Shown: positions 52,629 to 62,751 of the stretch, piece by piece
How positions within the stretch are numbered: position 1 is the first letter of the stretch
How the letters are laid out: the number at the start of each line of letters is the position of its first letter
NCBI RefSeq assembly: GCF_013393905.1
Contig: NZ_CP040273.1
Location: 477,558 to 541,557 of the forward strand
Source: Nostoc sp. C052
GTDB taxonomy: Bacteria; Cyanobacteriota; Cyanobacteriia; Cyanobacteriales; Nostocaceae
Direction of reading: 5' to 3'
Length of the DNA stretch: 64,000 nt
The notes under the pieces: model-generated
What the model saw: the letters and a program-made list of their open reading frames with translations, nothing else
The model's database searches: none
Told to the model about the DNA's origin: nothing
Position numbers and translations under genes: made by a program

Positions 52629-55076
52629 TTGAAACTATATACTGTTCCGTTATCGGGTTTTAAAAGCGGTGTTATGTCTTATTTACTACTCATTTCAGTG
52701 CCAGTTAATGCACAGATTATACCAGATACAACACTACCTACCAATTCCCATGTTGAACATGAAGGTAATACCAACCGCATAGAAGGTGGTACTATAAAAG
52801 GGAGCAACTTGTTCCACAGTTTTGAACAATTTTCCGTGCTTACTGGAAATGAAGCTTACTTTAACAACAATATAAATATCCAAAACATTATTACTCGTAT
52901 TACTGGGAAGTCTATTTCTAATATAGATGGCATTCTCAAAGCCAATGGCACGGCTAATTTGTTTCTGCTCAATCCCAATGGCATTGTTTTTGGTAATAAT
53001 GCCAAATTAAATATTGGTGGTTCATTTCTAGCTACTACTGCAAATCAAATTAATTTTGCTGATGATACTAAATTTAGTACAAACAATCCCCAACCTAATC
53101 CTTTACTAACAGTAAGTGTGCCTATTGGACTGCAAATTAATAGCAATCCCGGTACAATTCGCATCCAAGGTACAGGTCACAATCTAATTGGCCCTCCTTT
53201 TTCTCCTCTGATCACAAGTAGTAACGCCGCAAATTTACAAGTGCAACCAGAAAGAACTTTAGCAATTGTTGGTGGCGATGTAATTTTAGAGGGAGGTGTA
53301 ATAACAGCTAGGGGAGGGCGAATTGAATTGGGTAGCCTCAGCAATGGTTCAGTCAGTATTAATCCGACGACCTCTGGTTGGAAACTGGGCTATGAAAATG
53401 TACCTTATTTCCAAGATATTAACCTCTCAAAACGCGCTCTAGTTGATACTAGTGGCATTGGCAGTGGATCTATACAGATAGAGGGACGCAGAGTTACGCT
53501 TACAGATGGCTCAGTAATCTTAAATCAAAATCAAGGAACACTACCAGGAGGCACACTAAACGTGAATGCTTCGGAGTCTTTGTCAGTGAGTGGTAGCGAT
53601 CCAATTGCTAGGACAGCTGGTGGTTTGCGGAGCGAAACTTTGGGATTTGGCAAAGCTGGAGACATTGCAATTTCAACCAAACAGGTAATTATTAAAAATG
53701 GAGGACAAATAAATAATTTAACCTTTGGTGCTGCAACAAGTGGCAATATAAATGTGAATGCCTCTGATTCTATACAATTGCTTGGGGTTTCGCCTTTTGA
53801 CCCTGCTGTTTTTAGTACTATCAGCACTGCAACTTTCAATTCTGGAAACGCAAACAATATTACAGTGTCAACAGGACAATTCGTTGCCACGGATGGAGGT
53901 AACTTGTCCTCTTCAACCTTTGGAACTGGTAGAGGAGGAGATGTCACTGTAAGTGCAACTGACTCTCTAGAAATAATAGGAGCTTCACCAATAACCTTTC
54001 AGCCAAGTATTTTATCTTCCATATCGCTCAATGCTGGCAAAGCTGGCAGCCTAACAATCAGTACATCAAAGTTGATGGTTCAAGATGGCGGGAGGGTTGA
54101 CGCTTCTACTTTAGCAAGTGGGGAGGGCGGTAGTGTTACGATTAACGCCTTTAAATCTGTAGAGGTAAGTGGTAAGATACTTGGTTTTGGAGAGCCTAGT
54201 TTGGTGATCTCCAGTGCTAATATCGTCTCTCCAATCTTGCAAAAGTTATACAGACTCCCTTCAGTGCCTTCTGGAAAATCTGGAAACGTGACGATTAATA
54301 CTGGTCAGTTGAGTGTTACAGACGGTGCTGAAGTTAACGTGAGAAATGACGGTTCTAACGATGCTGGAACACTCAGAATCAATGCTGTTTCTGTTTCTTT
54401 AAACAAAAAAAGTGCCATTACAGCAACTACTGCTAACGGCGAAGGCGGTAATATTTTCGTGAATACACGGTATTTGCAGCTAAGTAATTACAGTATTGTA
54501 ACGACGACCGCAGGTAGTAGAGGCAATGGCGGTAATATAAACATCAATGCAGATATATTAAGTGCTTGGGGGAAGAGCAGTATTGCTGCCAATGCTTTCT
54601 ATGGGTATGGAGGAAATGTACTAATTAATACTAGAGGACTTTTTATTGCTCGTGACAGTCAAATTTCTGCAAGTTCTAAATACGGAATTAACGGCACTGT
54701 TAGCATTAACAATACTGGTGGTGAAATTTATCCTACTAAACTCAAATCAGAATCGATTCCAGTAGCTCCTCAAATAGCATCAGTTTGTCAAAAAAATTCA
54801 GATATGCCAATCAGTAAATTTGTGAATGTTGGCACCGGTGGACTGCCAGCTAATTCTGATGATATGCCATATATGAATTATGAACAGCAAAATAACTCTG
54901 TTTCAATCCACAATAATAATAACTTAGAGGCATCGAAGGCATCACAAACTGAAGAACCTATACAGATAATAGAAGCTCAGGGTTGGATAATAAATCTTGA
55001 TGGGAATGTCGTCTTAACTGCACAAAACAATACAGCAACCCCTAATAGCTCATTATCTGCCTTGGCGTGTCGTTAA
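52629..55076 (+). CDS. Exported filamentous-haemagglutinin-type (TPS domain) protein
   Basis: Large secreted beta-helix protein of the two-partner secretion class. A signal peptide (GVMSYLLLISVPVNA) is followed by the TPS domain (HVEHEGNTNRIEGGTIKGSN, NLFLLNPNGIVFGNNAKLNI), then irregular beta-helical repeats (GSVTINAFKS, NVTINTGQLSVTDGAE) and a cysteine-containing end, SALACR, typical of cyanobacterial members. The frame is open from GTG 52545, but the TTG at 52629 follows AAAGAGG by four bases and gives a clean signal peptide, so it was chosen. The TpsB exporter is not in the window. It overlaps the downstream CHAT frame and probably forms an operon with it. Confidence 0.82.
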   Translation: MKLYTVPLSGFKSGVMSYLLLISVPVNAQIIPDTTLPTNSHVEHEGNTNRIEGGTIKGSNLFHSFEQFSVLTGNEAYFNNNINIQNIITRITGKSISNIDGILKANGTANLFLLNPNGIVFGNNAKLNIGGSFLATTANQINFADDTKFSTNNPQPNPLLTVSVPIGLQINSNPGTIRIQGTGHNLIGPPFSPLITSSNAANLQVQPERTLAIVGGDVILEGGVITARGGRIELGSLSNGSVSINPTTSGWKLGYENVPYFQDINLSKRALVDTSGIGSGSIQIEGRRVTLTDGSVILNQNQGTLPGGTLNVNASESLSVSGSDPIARTAGGLRSETLGFGKAGDIAISTKQVIIKNGGQINNLTFGAATSGNINVNASDSIQLLGVSPFDPAVFSTISTATFNSGNANNITVSTGQFVATDGGNLSSSTFGTGRGGDVTVSATDSLEIIGASPITFQPSILSSISLNAGKAGSLTISTSKLMVQDGGRVDASTLASGEGGSVTINAFKSVEVSGKILGFGEPSLVISSANIVSPILQKLYRLPSVPSGKSGNVTINTGQLSVTDGAEVNVRNDGSNDAGTLRINAVSVSLNKKSAITATTANGEGGNIFVNTRYLQLSNYSIVTTTAGSRGNGGNININADILSAWGKSSIAANAFYGYGGNVLINTRGLFIARDSQISASSKYGINGTVSINNTGGEIYPTKLKSESIPVAPQIASVCQKNSDMPISKFVNVGTGGLPANSDDMPYMNYEQQNNSVSIHNNNNLEASKASQTEEPIQIIEAQGWIINLDGNVVLTAQNNTATPNSSLSALACR

Positions 55077-55114
55077 AATTTTTTTGTATAAGCAAGACTG
55101 GTAATGGAGCGAAA

Positions 55115-57628
55115 ATGCTTAAATATTGGTATTGGTTCAAGTATTTATTGTTAGTCATTCTCGGCTTATTCATAGTTATTACCCAACCATCCTTTATATT
55201 AGCTCAGGAGGTAAATAAAGCAACACAACAACAAAAGCAGGCACAATTGTTGACTCAAAAAGGTTACGATCAATTGAATCAAGGTCAGGCAGCATCAGCC
55301 CTTGAAACTTGGCAAAAAGCCACAATAATTTACCGTCAACTAAACGATCAAAAGTTACTTACCAAAAGCTTAATCAATGAAAATATTGCTCTGCAAACTT
55401 TAGGTTTGTATCCTCGTGCATGTAATACGCTTTTGTCAGCTTTGAAGTTAAATGCAAATACTTCTCTTTGCGCCAATACGCCACAGCAACCTACTGAATA
55501 TATGAAAAAGCTGCTGACGGCAGTCATCAATAAGCAAACTACTTCACCCCTAAATTTGCTCGGATTGCACAACTTAGGAGAAGTCTTGCGTCGGTTAGGC
55601 AAGCTTGATGAATCAAAAAAAGTTTTGTCAGAAATATTATCTGCTGCTAAGTTTATCCCTTCTATTGATACTAGTGGCATTCTGCTTTCATTAGGTATTA
55701 CTAAACAGGATATTTACAAACAAGCACGGAATCAATATTCTGAAATAGAAGAACCCATTTCCCAGAAACAATTTGTCACTTTCATTCAACAATCGGTACT
55801 TGAGTCTCTCGATATTTATCAACAAGTGATTAGTACCTCAAATGCTCCAAAGGAAATAAAATTGCAAGCTCAATTACATCGCTTGAGCTTACTGGTAGAC
55901 CTTGAGCAGTGGTTGGTAGTAGAGACCAATTCAAGTAATACAAAATTAGCCTCCCTCCGTACTAGAATCACTCAACAGATACAGCCATCTGTAGCTTTAC
56001 TGTTGGAAAATAATTCCGTCTTTTCTCAACTACCAACCATCTATTCTGTTTATGCCAAGCTGAATTTCGCTAAAAGTCTAAATAAAATTCCAGGAGAACA
56101 GTTCCATTCCCTAGCTATTGAATATGCTGAATCTGCTTTAGAAAAGGCTAAAAGCACTAATAGTCAGAGATTACAGTCAGAGAGTTTTGGCACTTTAGGA
56201 AAGTTAAAACTAGAGCGGTCACAACCATATTTTGAACAGGCTTTGGGATTGGCTCAATCAGTTCAAGCATGGGATCTTGCCTATCAATGGCAGCATGAAT
56301 TAGGAATTTTGTACAAGGAGCAGGGAAAATATAAAGAGGCTCTCCAAGCTTATAGTGCCGCAATTGAAAACGTGACTCAAGTTCGCAACAATCTTTTGTC
56401 AAATAATACAGATTTACAGTTCTCATTCAAAGAAAAAGTGGAGCCTTTGTATCGTGACTATATGCGATTGCTCCTAACAGATTATAATCCTAATTTGGAG
56501 CGCATAATTCAGACTAATGAAAGACTGCAAATAGCAAAGTTGGAAAATTATCTTCAATGTGGCAAGCTAAATCTTGTGGCTTTGAATGATTTGAAAAATT
56601 TAGATAGCATTCCTTCAGTAATTCACATTATTGATTTAGGCAATAGTATAGAGGTGGTTGTTCAGTCACCTGACAAATCCGTTCACCACCACTCTGTTGC
56701 TCCAAAGTTAGTGAAATTTCATGCAGATCATCTTTTACAAACTTTACAGGATCAGAATTTTGCTAATACTAAAATCCAGGTTATTCTTGATTATTCTCAA
56801 GCACTTTATAATTTGCTTATTGCACCTATAAAGAAATATTTGCCCCAAGATGGAACATTAGTGTTTACTTTAGATACATCTTTCCAAAGTTTACCTATGG
56901 GCTTGCTTCATGATGGAAAAGATTATTTACTGAAGCACTACAACATTGCTGAGACTTTGGGTTCTAAAGTTCGGCAGCCCAAACTTTTACTTAGAAAACA
57001 ATTAAGAGCTTTAATTGCTGGACTCTCTAAATCTAGTCCCAGCTTCAAAGCCGCAAATGCTCCTTCATACCTGACAGAACTGCCATCTGTGGTAGAAGAA
57101 ATAGCAAACGTCAAAGAGCAAACCAATTCTTCACTCTCGTTACTCAATGAAGAATTCACTTATAAGCGTTTTATAAAAGAAGTAAGTAGAGAGACTTTTC
57201 CGATTATTCACTTAACAACTCATGCTCAATTTAATTCGGTTCCTCAACTGACAATGTTTTTTAGCTGGGACAAGCCAATCAACTTATTAGAGTTTGACAG
57301 TTTACTCAAACAAAAAAATCAAATCAATGAAGATGCAATTGAGTTATTGGTTTTGAGTGGTTGTGAGACAGCTAAGGGAAATAAGCGCTCGGCATTAGGA
57401 ATCGCTGGGATCGCAGCCCAAGGAGGAGCAAGGAGTACTGTCGCAACTTTATGGCGCGTAGATGATAAATCTACCGCTATGCTCATGAAAGAATTTTACA
57501 AGGAGTTGAAAGATGGTAAAACTAAAACAGAGGCACTAAGTCTTGCACAATTAAGTTTGTTATCAAATCCAGATTACTCCCACCCTTACTATTGGGCAGG
57601 TTTCCTCCTCATCGGTGGTTGGCTTTGA
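55115..57628 (+). CDS. Exported TPR-CHAT (caspase-like) protein
   Basis: Peptidase-like protein of 837 residues. A signal peptide (YLLLVILGLFIVITQPSFILA) is followed by TPR-like helices (about 45-420; LNQGQAASALETWQKA, YKEALQAYSAAIENVTQVRN) and a C-terminal CHAT domain (about 520-837) with the catalytic dyad His 703 in HLTTHAQF and Cys 750 in LVLSGCETA, then GARSTVATLWRVDDKSTAML and YWAGFLLIGGW. CHAT domains are caspase-fold proteases; several are effectors in bacterial defence, but those are cytoplasmic, whereas this one looks exported. The ATG at 55115 was preferred to 55067 for its GGAG site and signal peptide. It ends inside the 3' end of the convergent FecR-like gene (40-bp overlap). Confidence 0.85.
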   Translation: MLKYWYWFKYLLLVILGLFIVITQPSFILAQEVNKATQQQKQAQLLTQKGYDQLNQGQAASALETWQKATIIYRQLNDQKLLTKSLINENIALQTLGLYPRACNTLLSALKLNANTSLCANTPQQPTEYMKKLLTAVINKQTTSPLNLLGLHNLGEVLRRLGKLDESKKVLSEILSAAKFIPSIDTSGILLSLGITKQDIYKQARNQYSEIEEPISQKQFVTFIQQSVLESLDIYQQVISTSNAPKEIKLQAQLHRLSLLVDLEQWLVVETNSSNTKLASLRTRITQQIQPSVALLLENNSVFSQLPTIYSVYAKLNFAKSLNKIPGEQFHSLAIEYAESALEKAKSTNSQRLQSESFGTLGKLKLERSQPYFEQALGLAQSVQAWDLAYQWQHELGILYKEQGKYKEALQAYSAAIENVTQVRNNLLSNNTDLQFSFKEKVEPLYRDYMRLLLTDYNPNLERIIQTNERLQIAKLENYLQCGKLNLVALNDLKNLDSIPSVIHIIDLGNSIEVVVQSPDKSVHHHSVAPKLVKFHADHLLQTLQDQNFANTKIQVILDYSQALYNLLIAPIKKYLPQDGTLVFTLDTSFQSLPMGLLHDGKDYLLKHYNIAETLGSKVRQPKLLLRKQLRALIAGLSKSSPSFKAANAPSYLTELPSVVEEIANVKEQTNSSLSLLNEEFTYKRFIKEVSRETFPIIHLTTHAQFNSVPQLTMFFSWDKPINLLEFDSLLKQKNQINEDAIELLVLSGCETAKGNKRSALGIAGIAAQGGARSTVATLWRVDDKSTAMLMKEFYKELKDGKTKTEALSLAQLSLLSNPDYSHPYYWAGFLLIGGWL

Positions 57629-58641
57629 GATTTCATCAATTTTAGCCGTGACTGCACCTGAGCTAATTCATTAGAGTTGCCACTACTTTTCGCCAACCAC
57701 TCTGCCATTTTATATTCACGAAAAGCTTCATCTAGTAACCATGCGTCCAAATAACGATCTCCTAGTACTCTAAACAGAGTCGGATTTTTACTACCTGCTG
57801 CCACTCTTGCTTTTAATGAATTAATTGTTTCATTTAAAAACCCTTTTGACATATATATAATATCTAGATCGAGAAAAGCAGCTTCGTCGGCAGATAAGCC
57901 TAATTTGTTAATTACATCCACCTCCTCTAAAACCTGTTTAACATCACTTTCAGGCAATACATGGACTACTAACTTTCCAGGAGAATTAATAGGAGAGTCA
58001 CCTTTATTTGCAGTTACTGTAATTGTATACGCAGCACTGTACTCCAATTCTTTTCGTTTTTTTGGATAGGGCAGTATAGTATCTTTTACTTCTGCTTCCC
58101 AGTGAAATTCGTAACTAGTGATCTCTACTGTATAGCTGGTAGCATTCTTAACAGGATGCCAAGAAATTGTCGGTCGGGTATTTAAAAGTATATTTCCGTA
58201 GGGAGTAATCAGCTTTAGTGAATCTTGATCTTCACTTGGCCCTTTCATCTTCGGACAGGCATTCCGATTTAGAGGTGTACATTGCCGTCGTTCTGCTTGA
58301 ACCTGTTGTGGCGTACATATACCTGAGACACCGAAAACAGCACCTTGCTGAAATTCTAAAACCTGGCGACTCGAATAGCACACAGCCTTAACCGTACTTC
58401 CATTAGCTGGGTTAATCTTATCTCCTAGACAAATCTCACTTCCGACTGCTAGATAGCGATCGCCTGAACTGATAATTCGACCAACTTCATTAATGCAGAC
58501 ACGCTTTGCTACTAGTTGGGGTTGAGCCAATGCGCCGCCAGAGTTTGATAGAAGCATTATTGATGCAATTGTTACCAATGGAACTCTAGAGACTTTTTTC
58601 CCTACTTCATTTGTTGAGTCCGGTGTGGCTAGATTGGGCAT
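57589..58641 (-). CDS. Exported FecR-/FN3-like protein with helical C-terminus
   Basis: 350-residue exported protein. A signal peptide ends in SNSGGALAQ. The first domain (about 42-130) is FecR-like: LAVGSEICLGDKINPANGST, then VKAVCYSSRQVLEFQQG with conserved cysteines. The second (about 140-230) is a FN3-type fold (LLNTRPTISWHPVKNATSYT). The C-terminal part is helical and TPR-like (NPTLFRVLGDRYLDAWLLDE). Similar proteins accompany CHAT and haemagglutinin-type genes in cyanobacteria, from memory. It overlaps the CHAT gene tail to tail by 40 bp and lies 63 bp after the Ser/Thr kinase gene, so it probably shares a transcript with the kinase. Confidence 0.72.
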   Translation of the reverse strand: MPNLATPDSTNEVGKKVSRVPLVTIASIMLLSNSGGALAQPQLVAKRVCINEVGRIISSGDRYLAVGSEICLGDKINPANGSTVKAVCYSSRQVLEFQQGAVFGVSGICTPQQVQAERRQCTPLNRNACPKMKGPSEDQDSLKLITPYGNILLNTRPTISWHPVKNATSYTVEITSYEFHWEAEVKDTILPYPKKRKELEYSAAYTITVTANKGDSPINSPGKLVVHVLPESDVKQVLEEVDVINKLGLSADEAAFLDLDIIYMSKGFLNETINSLKARVAAGSKNPTLFRVLGDRYLDAWLLDEAFREYKMAEWLAKSSGNSNELAQVQSRLKLMKSQSQPPMRRKPAQ

Positions 58642-58704
58642 TGAAAATATTGTCTGGTTATCTTTAAGTTAGTAGCATAACGGGATTAGGGAACAAAAAA
58701 AAGC

Positions 58705-60681
58705 CTATGGTGAAGATTCCGGCACAATATCTCCCAATAACCGCTTTAATACTTGTTTTCTCCATTTCTGAACCTCTAACTGGTTAGACTCAGCAAGCAA
58801 GCAGACTTCCCAGGATATCCTGGCATGATTAATTTCATCCAAAACTTCATGCACTTGTGCTAGCAGGCAGTAAGCATCTGTTCTTTTGGAGTCTAATTTA
58901 ATCGCTTGTTCTAAATATTCCTTCGCTTCACCATATTTGTTTTGCCCTAATTTCGCCCACCCTAAATTCTTGTACAAAGTAGCTTGTCTTTCAGGATCTT
59001 TAGTTTTTTGTAAGCCTTCTAGAGCTAAACTAACTGCTGCATTATAATCCCCAGTTATATTCTTTAATCTTGATAGATTATTAAGGGGTTGTGCGTCTTT
59101 ATTGCTATTTTGTATAGCTAATTTATATTGGATTTCTGCTAATGCGTATTCGCCTCGATCATCGTAAAAACTTCCCAATCCGTAATGCCCTTCCCAAGCA
59201 TTAGGTTTTAATTTAAACAGAGTTTCATAACTATCGTTAACGCACTTCTCATCACCTAAATCTTGACATACTAAAGCCAAGTTATTGTAAATTACTACAT
59301 CTTTAGGATTAAATTTGATAGCGAGTCCATAGTATTTTTTAGCAATTTCAGGAGCTATTCCACGCCGATCAGCCTGCTCAAAATAGAACTTAGAGATTGA
59401 ATAACTTAAATTAGGATTGTATTTGACTGCTGCTTCAAAGTCTTTTTCAGCATCTATAATACGATTTTCTTTATGTGATTTTTCACCTTGTTCCAAAAAA
59501 GAGGTTGCTACTATAAAATTTAACTTGTAATTCAAATTAACTGCTTTTTGAAAATAACTTTTTGCTTCCTCAAACCTATTTTCTTGTTGAGCTTTTTTTC
59601 CTTCATTTAGATAATAATTTGCTACTAAAGGTAGGGACGCATATATCAAACTAGCGATGCTTAAAAAACCTAATACGCCTACACCAACTCTAAATGACCT
59701 CGATTTAATTAGTCGATTAAGTTTTGATTTAAATGGTAAACGCTCCAAACGCTGCAAAATTACTCCTGTAGTTTGCGGGCGTTGCCCTGGCAAGGGAGCC
59801 ATTAAATCTTCTATAAAATCAGCGAAAGGTCTGTCTATCTGTGAAGCCTTGTCTCGCCAAATTAAATTTCCTGTACTCTTATCTGTTGGCAGACGCATCA
59901 GTGACATACCACTAACTAAATGTACAAGGGTTCGCCCTAAAGCATAAAAATCTGATTGAGGTACTGCTTGTCCATTTATCTGCTCCAAAGGGGTATAACG
60001 AGGTGTGACAACAGCTGTAATTTCATATACTCCTCCCCTGCCTGCACTAGTTCCCCCACTTCCACTAACTTTCGCCAGGTAGGTGTCAGTTACTCGCCGT
60101 GCAGTACCAAAATCAACTAATGCCAGTTGACCATTTACCTGAAGAACTATATTAGAAGGTTTTATATCTCGATGAAAAAAATTAGAGCGGTGTACTGTAT
60201 CAAGAATTTCAACTAACTGCTTAAGCCATTCTAATGCTAGAGATTGTGAAATTTTCCCATTAAATTCTATCCATTGCTCCAAGTTTTGTCCCTCAAATTT
60301 ATCCATAACTAAGCAATGTAATGTTAGAAGACTATTGTTGGGAACAAAAGTAAAATAGTCATCTAAAGTACTGCGAGGAATTTTTGGGTGTCGAATTAGT
60401 TGTAAGGTGAGAGATTCCCGCTCAATTAACTCTACAAGCTTAGGTGTATTCCATTTTAGAACTTTCATGACTCGTTGTTCACGAACTGGATGCCACTTAG
60501 TACCAATGTCATCTACTTCAAAAACATCAAAGTAGTTGTATGGATTATCAGTAAGCGCTTTTAATGGTTTGACTAGACGGATACGGTTATTAATCAGTAG
60601 TGAAGTACCACACGATACACACTTTTCAACATTGTCTGGATTTCGACGCTGAGAGCATAGGGGATTGATACAGTAACTCAC
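58705..60681 (-). CDS. Membrane Ser/Thr protein kinase with zinc ribbon and TPR sensor region
   Basis: 658-residue eukaryotic-type kinase. An N-terminal four-Cys motif (CINPLCSQRRNP ... CVSCG) precedes the kinase domain (about 45-320) with VMKVLKW (Lys), the catalytic loop HRDIKPSN (Asp 172), VDFGTA and the APE-like TPLEQ segment. One membrane helix (about 332-355, GVGVLGFLSIASLIYASLPLV) is followed by about ten TPR-like helices (EEAKSYFQKAVNLNY, GEAKEYLEQAIKLDS), predicted to face the periplasm. The kinase may therefore sense an envelope signal and phosphorylate cytoplasmic targets. The following FecR-like gene is probably co-transcribed. Confidence 0.88.
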   Translation of the reverse strand: MSYCINPLCSQRRNPDNVEKCVSCGTSLLINNRIRLVKPLKALTDNPYNYFDVFEVDDIGTKWHPVREQRVMKVLKWNTPKLVELIERESLTLQLIRHPKIPRSTLDDYFTFVPNNSLLTLHCLVMDKFEGQNLEQWIEFNGKISQSLALEWLKQLVEILDTVHRSNFFHRDIKPSNIVLQVNGQLALVDFGTARRVTDTYLAKVSGSGGTSAGRGGVYEITAVVTPRYTPLEQINGQAVPQSDFYALGRTLVHLVSGMSLMRLPTDKSTGNLIWRDKASQIDRPFADFIEDLMAPLPGQRPQTTGVILQRLERLPFKSKLNRLIKSRSFRVGVGVLGFLSIASLIYASLPLVANYYLNEGKKAQQENRFEEAKSYFQKAVNLNYKLNFIVATSFLEQGEKSHKENRIIDAEKDFEAAVKYNPNLSYSISKFYFEQADRRGIAPEIAKKYYGLAIKFNPKDVVIYNNLALVCQDLGDEKCVNDSYETLFKLKPNAWEGHYGLGSFYDDRGEYALAEIQYKLAIQNSNKDAQPLNNLSRLKNITGDYNAAVSLALEGLQKTKDPERQATLYKNLGWAKLGQNKYGEAKEYLEQAIKLDSKRTDAYCLLAQVHEVLDEINHARISWEVCLLAESNQLEVQKWRKQVLKRLLGDIVPESSP

Positions 60682-61234
60682 AAAACTTCCTCGCGCCTTC
60701 CTCTTCCGGGTTTAAAACATAAAGAGTTACCTAGTAAATATTTATTTTGTACATGTGTACTCATAATCGTCAGCTTTATGTAGTATTTAGTAGTCTGGTC
60801 AGCTAAGACTTAAACATTAGTTGCATAAACCCACATTTTTCATAAGTCCCACAATGGCTACGCTTGCCGCAGGCATCAGATTCATCGTAACCTCTACCCA
60901 AAATATCTTTCAGTCATTTCTGACAGCTAAAAATTTTAATCCAGTGTGAAACGCCTGAATCTGCGTTATGTAAGGCTTTGAGAAAACGAGTGATAAATCC
61001 GAGCTAAAGACCTCGGCAAGAAACTAAGGGTTGCTGACCTATTTGAAGGTCTAAGTGGTTTTATTAGAAAATATTATGATAAATGTGTAATGTAAACAAT
61101 TATGAACAACGATCAAGTATCATAAAAGTGCAGTATATTTTTAGAGGTGCAGTATACTTTTTACTCGAGCTAGCTCTAATCTACAATAAAAAATCCTCAT
61201 ATATATTTAATACACCAACAAAAATTATAAAGAT
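60682..61234. other. Divergent region between kinase and STAND NTPase genes
   Basis: About 550 bp expected to hold promoters for the kinase transcript (minus) and the NTPase (plus). It contains a GC-rich dispersed repeat near 60852-60880 (GGCTACGCTTGCCGCAGGCA). No gene is seen; frames of up to 75 residues here are non-descript. Confidence 0.5.
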
Positions 61235-62740
61235 ATGGATTTTAGTGCTGAATCAAGACTTAAGTCTACTAACGCTTCCTCTGTTCTTTCACAAGAACAG
61301 AAAGTTTTAGGGCAAAGATTTTCAGCAGATGTAACTTTTGAAGATGCCTTGGCTGTAGTAGACAACTTAGTGTTAACCGAAAGACGCAAACGCTTGTCTC
61401 CGCCTGAGATTCTTGTTATTAAAGCAGCTTGGGATGGAAAGGAGTATAAGGATGTAGCAAGCAATTCGACTTACAGTCTTAACTACTTGCAACGACGAGT
61501 AGCCTCTCCCCTGTGGAATATGCTTTCAACAACGATTGGAGATGGCGAACGAGTTGAAAAACAAAGCTTGCGGTATTTTTTAGAGAGAGTAACAAAAAAG
61601 TATCAGTTTCAAGATGCCATACATGAAGAACAAACATACTCTGCTAAGAATCGGATACAAGTGATTGGAAGTAAATCACCTGATGTGTCCAGTTTTTATG
61701 GTCGTGTACAAGAACTAATACATTTAAAAGAGTTAGCGATTAAGCAAAGATGCATATTGCTAGTAGGGGCAGCAGGAATTGGCAAAAGCGCATTAGCAGC
61801 AAAACTATTAGAAGAACTTAGTTTGGAGTGTCAACCTAGATTCGATTGTTTAATCTGGAAATCGGTGGCCCACGCACCATTAGTTCAAGACTTAGTAGGT
61901 GATTTGATAGAGTTAATCCAACCCACAGAAATATCTTCAAGCTTGCCTGAGCATACACAGTCCATGATTTCGATATTGATCAAGCAGTTGCAATCACGTC
62001 GCTGCTTGCTCGTATTGGATGCATCTGAAGCTTTATTTCAAACAAGTAACTTTCAGTATCGACGAGACTATGGATTATTTTTTCGTCGTTTAACAGAGGA
62101 GCTGTGTCAAAGCTGCGTAATCATAACTAGTCGAGTTTTTCCTGATGAAATTGAGAGTCTAATAGCAGCTGAATTACCTGTCGATTTTCTTAGAGTTGAA
62201 GGGTTAGAGGCAGACGCTGCGTTACAGCTTTTATCTAGCAAAGGATTAATAGATAAAGAAAAATGCAATGATTTAATCAAAACTTATAGAGGTAATCCTT
62301 CAGAATTAAAAGCAGTAATTAATCGCATTCATCACTTTTTTGGAGGTAGCACCGAAAAGTTTTTTGAAAACCCAACTACATTAGTTAGTGACCAGTTTCA
62401 AGAAATGCTGAATTATCTATTTAGTCAATTATTGAGCAAAATTCAGAAGCGAATTATGATTTATTTAACAGAGGAAGTAACTTTAAATTCACAATACGTT
62501 GGCTTTGCTAAACTATTAAATGACATGAATCGTGAACCGCAAACGTCAGTTTCAAAATTTGAGCTAATTAAGGCATTAGAGGTACTTGAAAAACACTCAT
62601 TAATTGAAACTATTAAAGACCCTATTACAGAAGAAATCAGCTTTAATTTAGAACCAGTGGTAAAAAAGTATATTAAAACAGATCCACAAGGATGGGTATA
62701 CACATCCAAAGCTTCATCCAATTTCCCAATCGCATCATAA
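61235..62740 (+). CDS. HTH/NB-ARC STAND NTPase (vMAP-N-like)
   Basis: 501-residue signalling ATPase. The N-terminal helix-turn-helix (VTFEDALAVVDNLVLTERRK, SPPEILVIKAAWDGKEYKDV) matches the domain found at the front of many cyanobacterial NB-ARC and vWA-MoxR-associated proteins. The NB-ARC domain has Walker A VGAAGIGKSAL (about 178-188), Walker B CLLVLDASEA (about 257-266) and the sensor-1-like VIITSR; a winged helix follows. The usual WD40 or TPR sensor repeats are missing, so the protein is a short form or needs a partner. The ATG at 61235 fits the family start. Confidence 0.8.
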   Translation: MDFSAESRLKSTNASSVLSQEQKVLGQRFSADVTFEDALAVVDNLVLTERRKRLSPPEILVIKAAWDGKEYKDVASNSTYSLNYLQRRVASPLWNMLSTTIGDGERVEKQSLRYFLERVTKKYQFQDAIHEEQTYSAKNRIQVIGSKSPDVSSFYGRVQELIHLKELAIKQRCILLVGAAGIGKSALAAKLLEELSLECQPRFDCLIWKSVAHAPLVQDLVGDLIELIQPTEISSSLPEHTQSMISILIKQLQSRRCLLVLDASEALFQTSNFQYRRDYGLFFRRLTEELCQSCVIITSRVFPDEIESLIAAELPVDFLRVEGLEADAALQLLSSKGLIDKEKCNDLIKTYRGNPSELKAVINRIHHFFGGSTEKFFENPTTLVSDQFQEMLNYLFSQLLSKIQKRIMIYLTEEVTLNSQYVGFAKLLNDMNREPQTSVSKFELIKALEVLEKHSLIETIKDPITEEISFNLEPVVKKYIKTDPQGWVYTSKASSNFPIAS

Positions 62741-62751
62741 CAGAGGTATTC

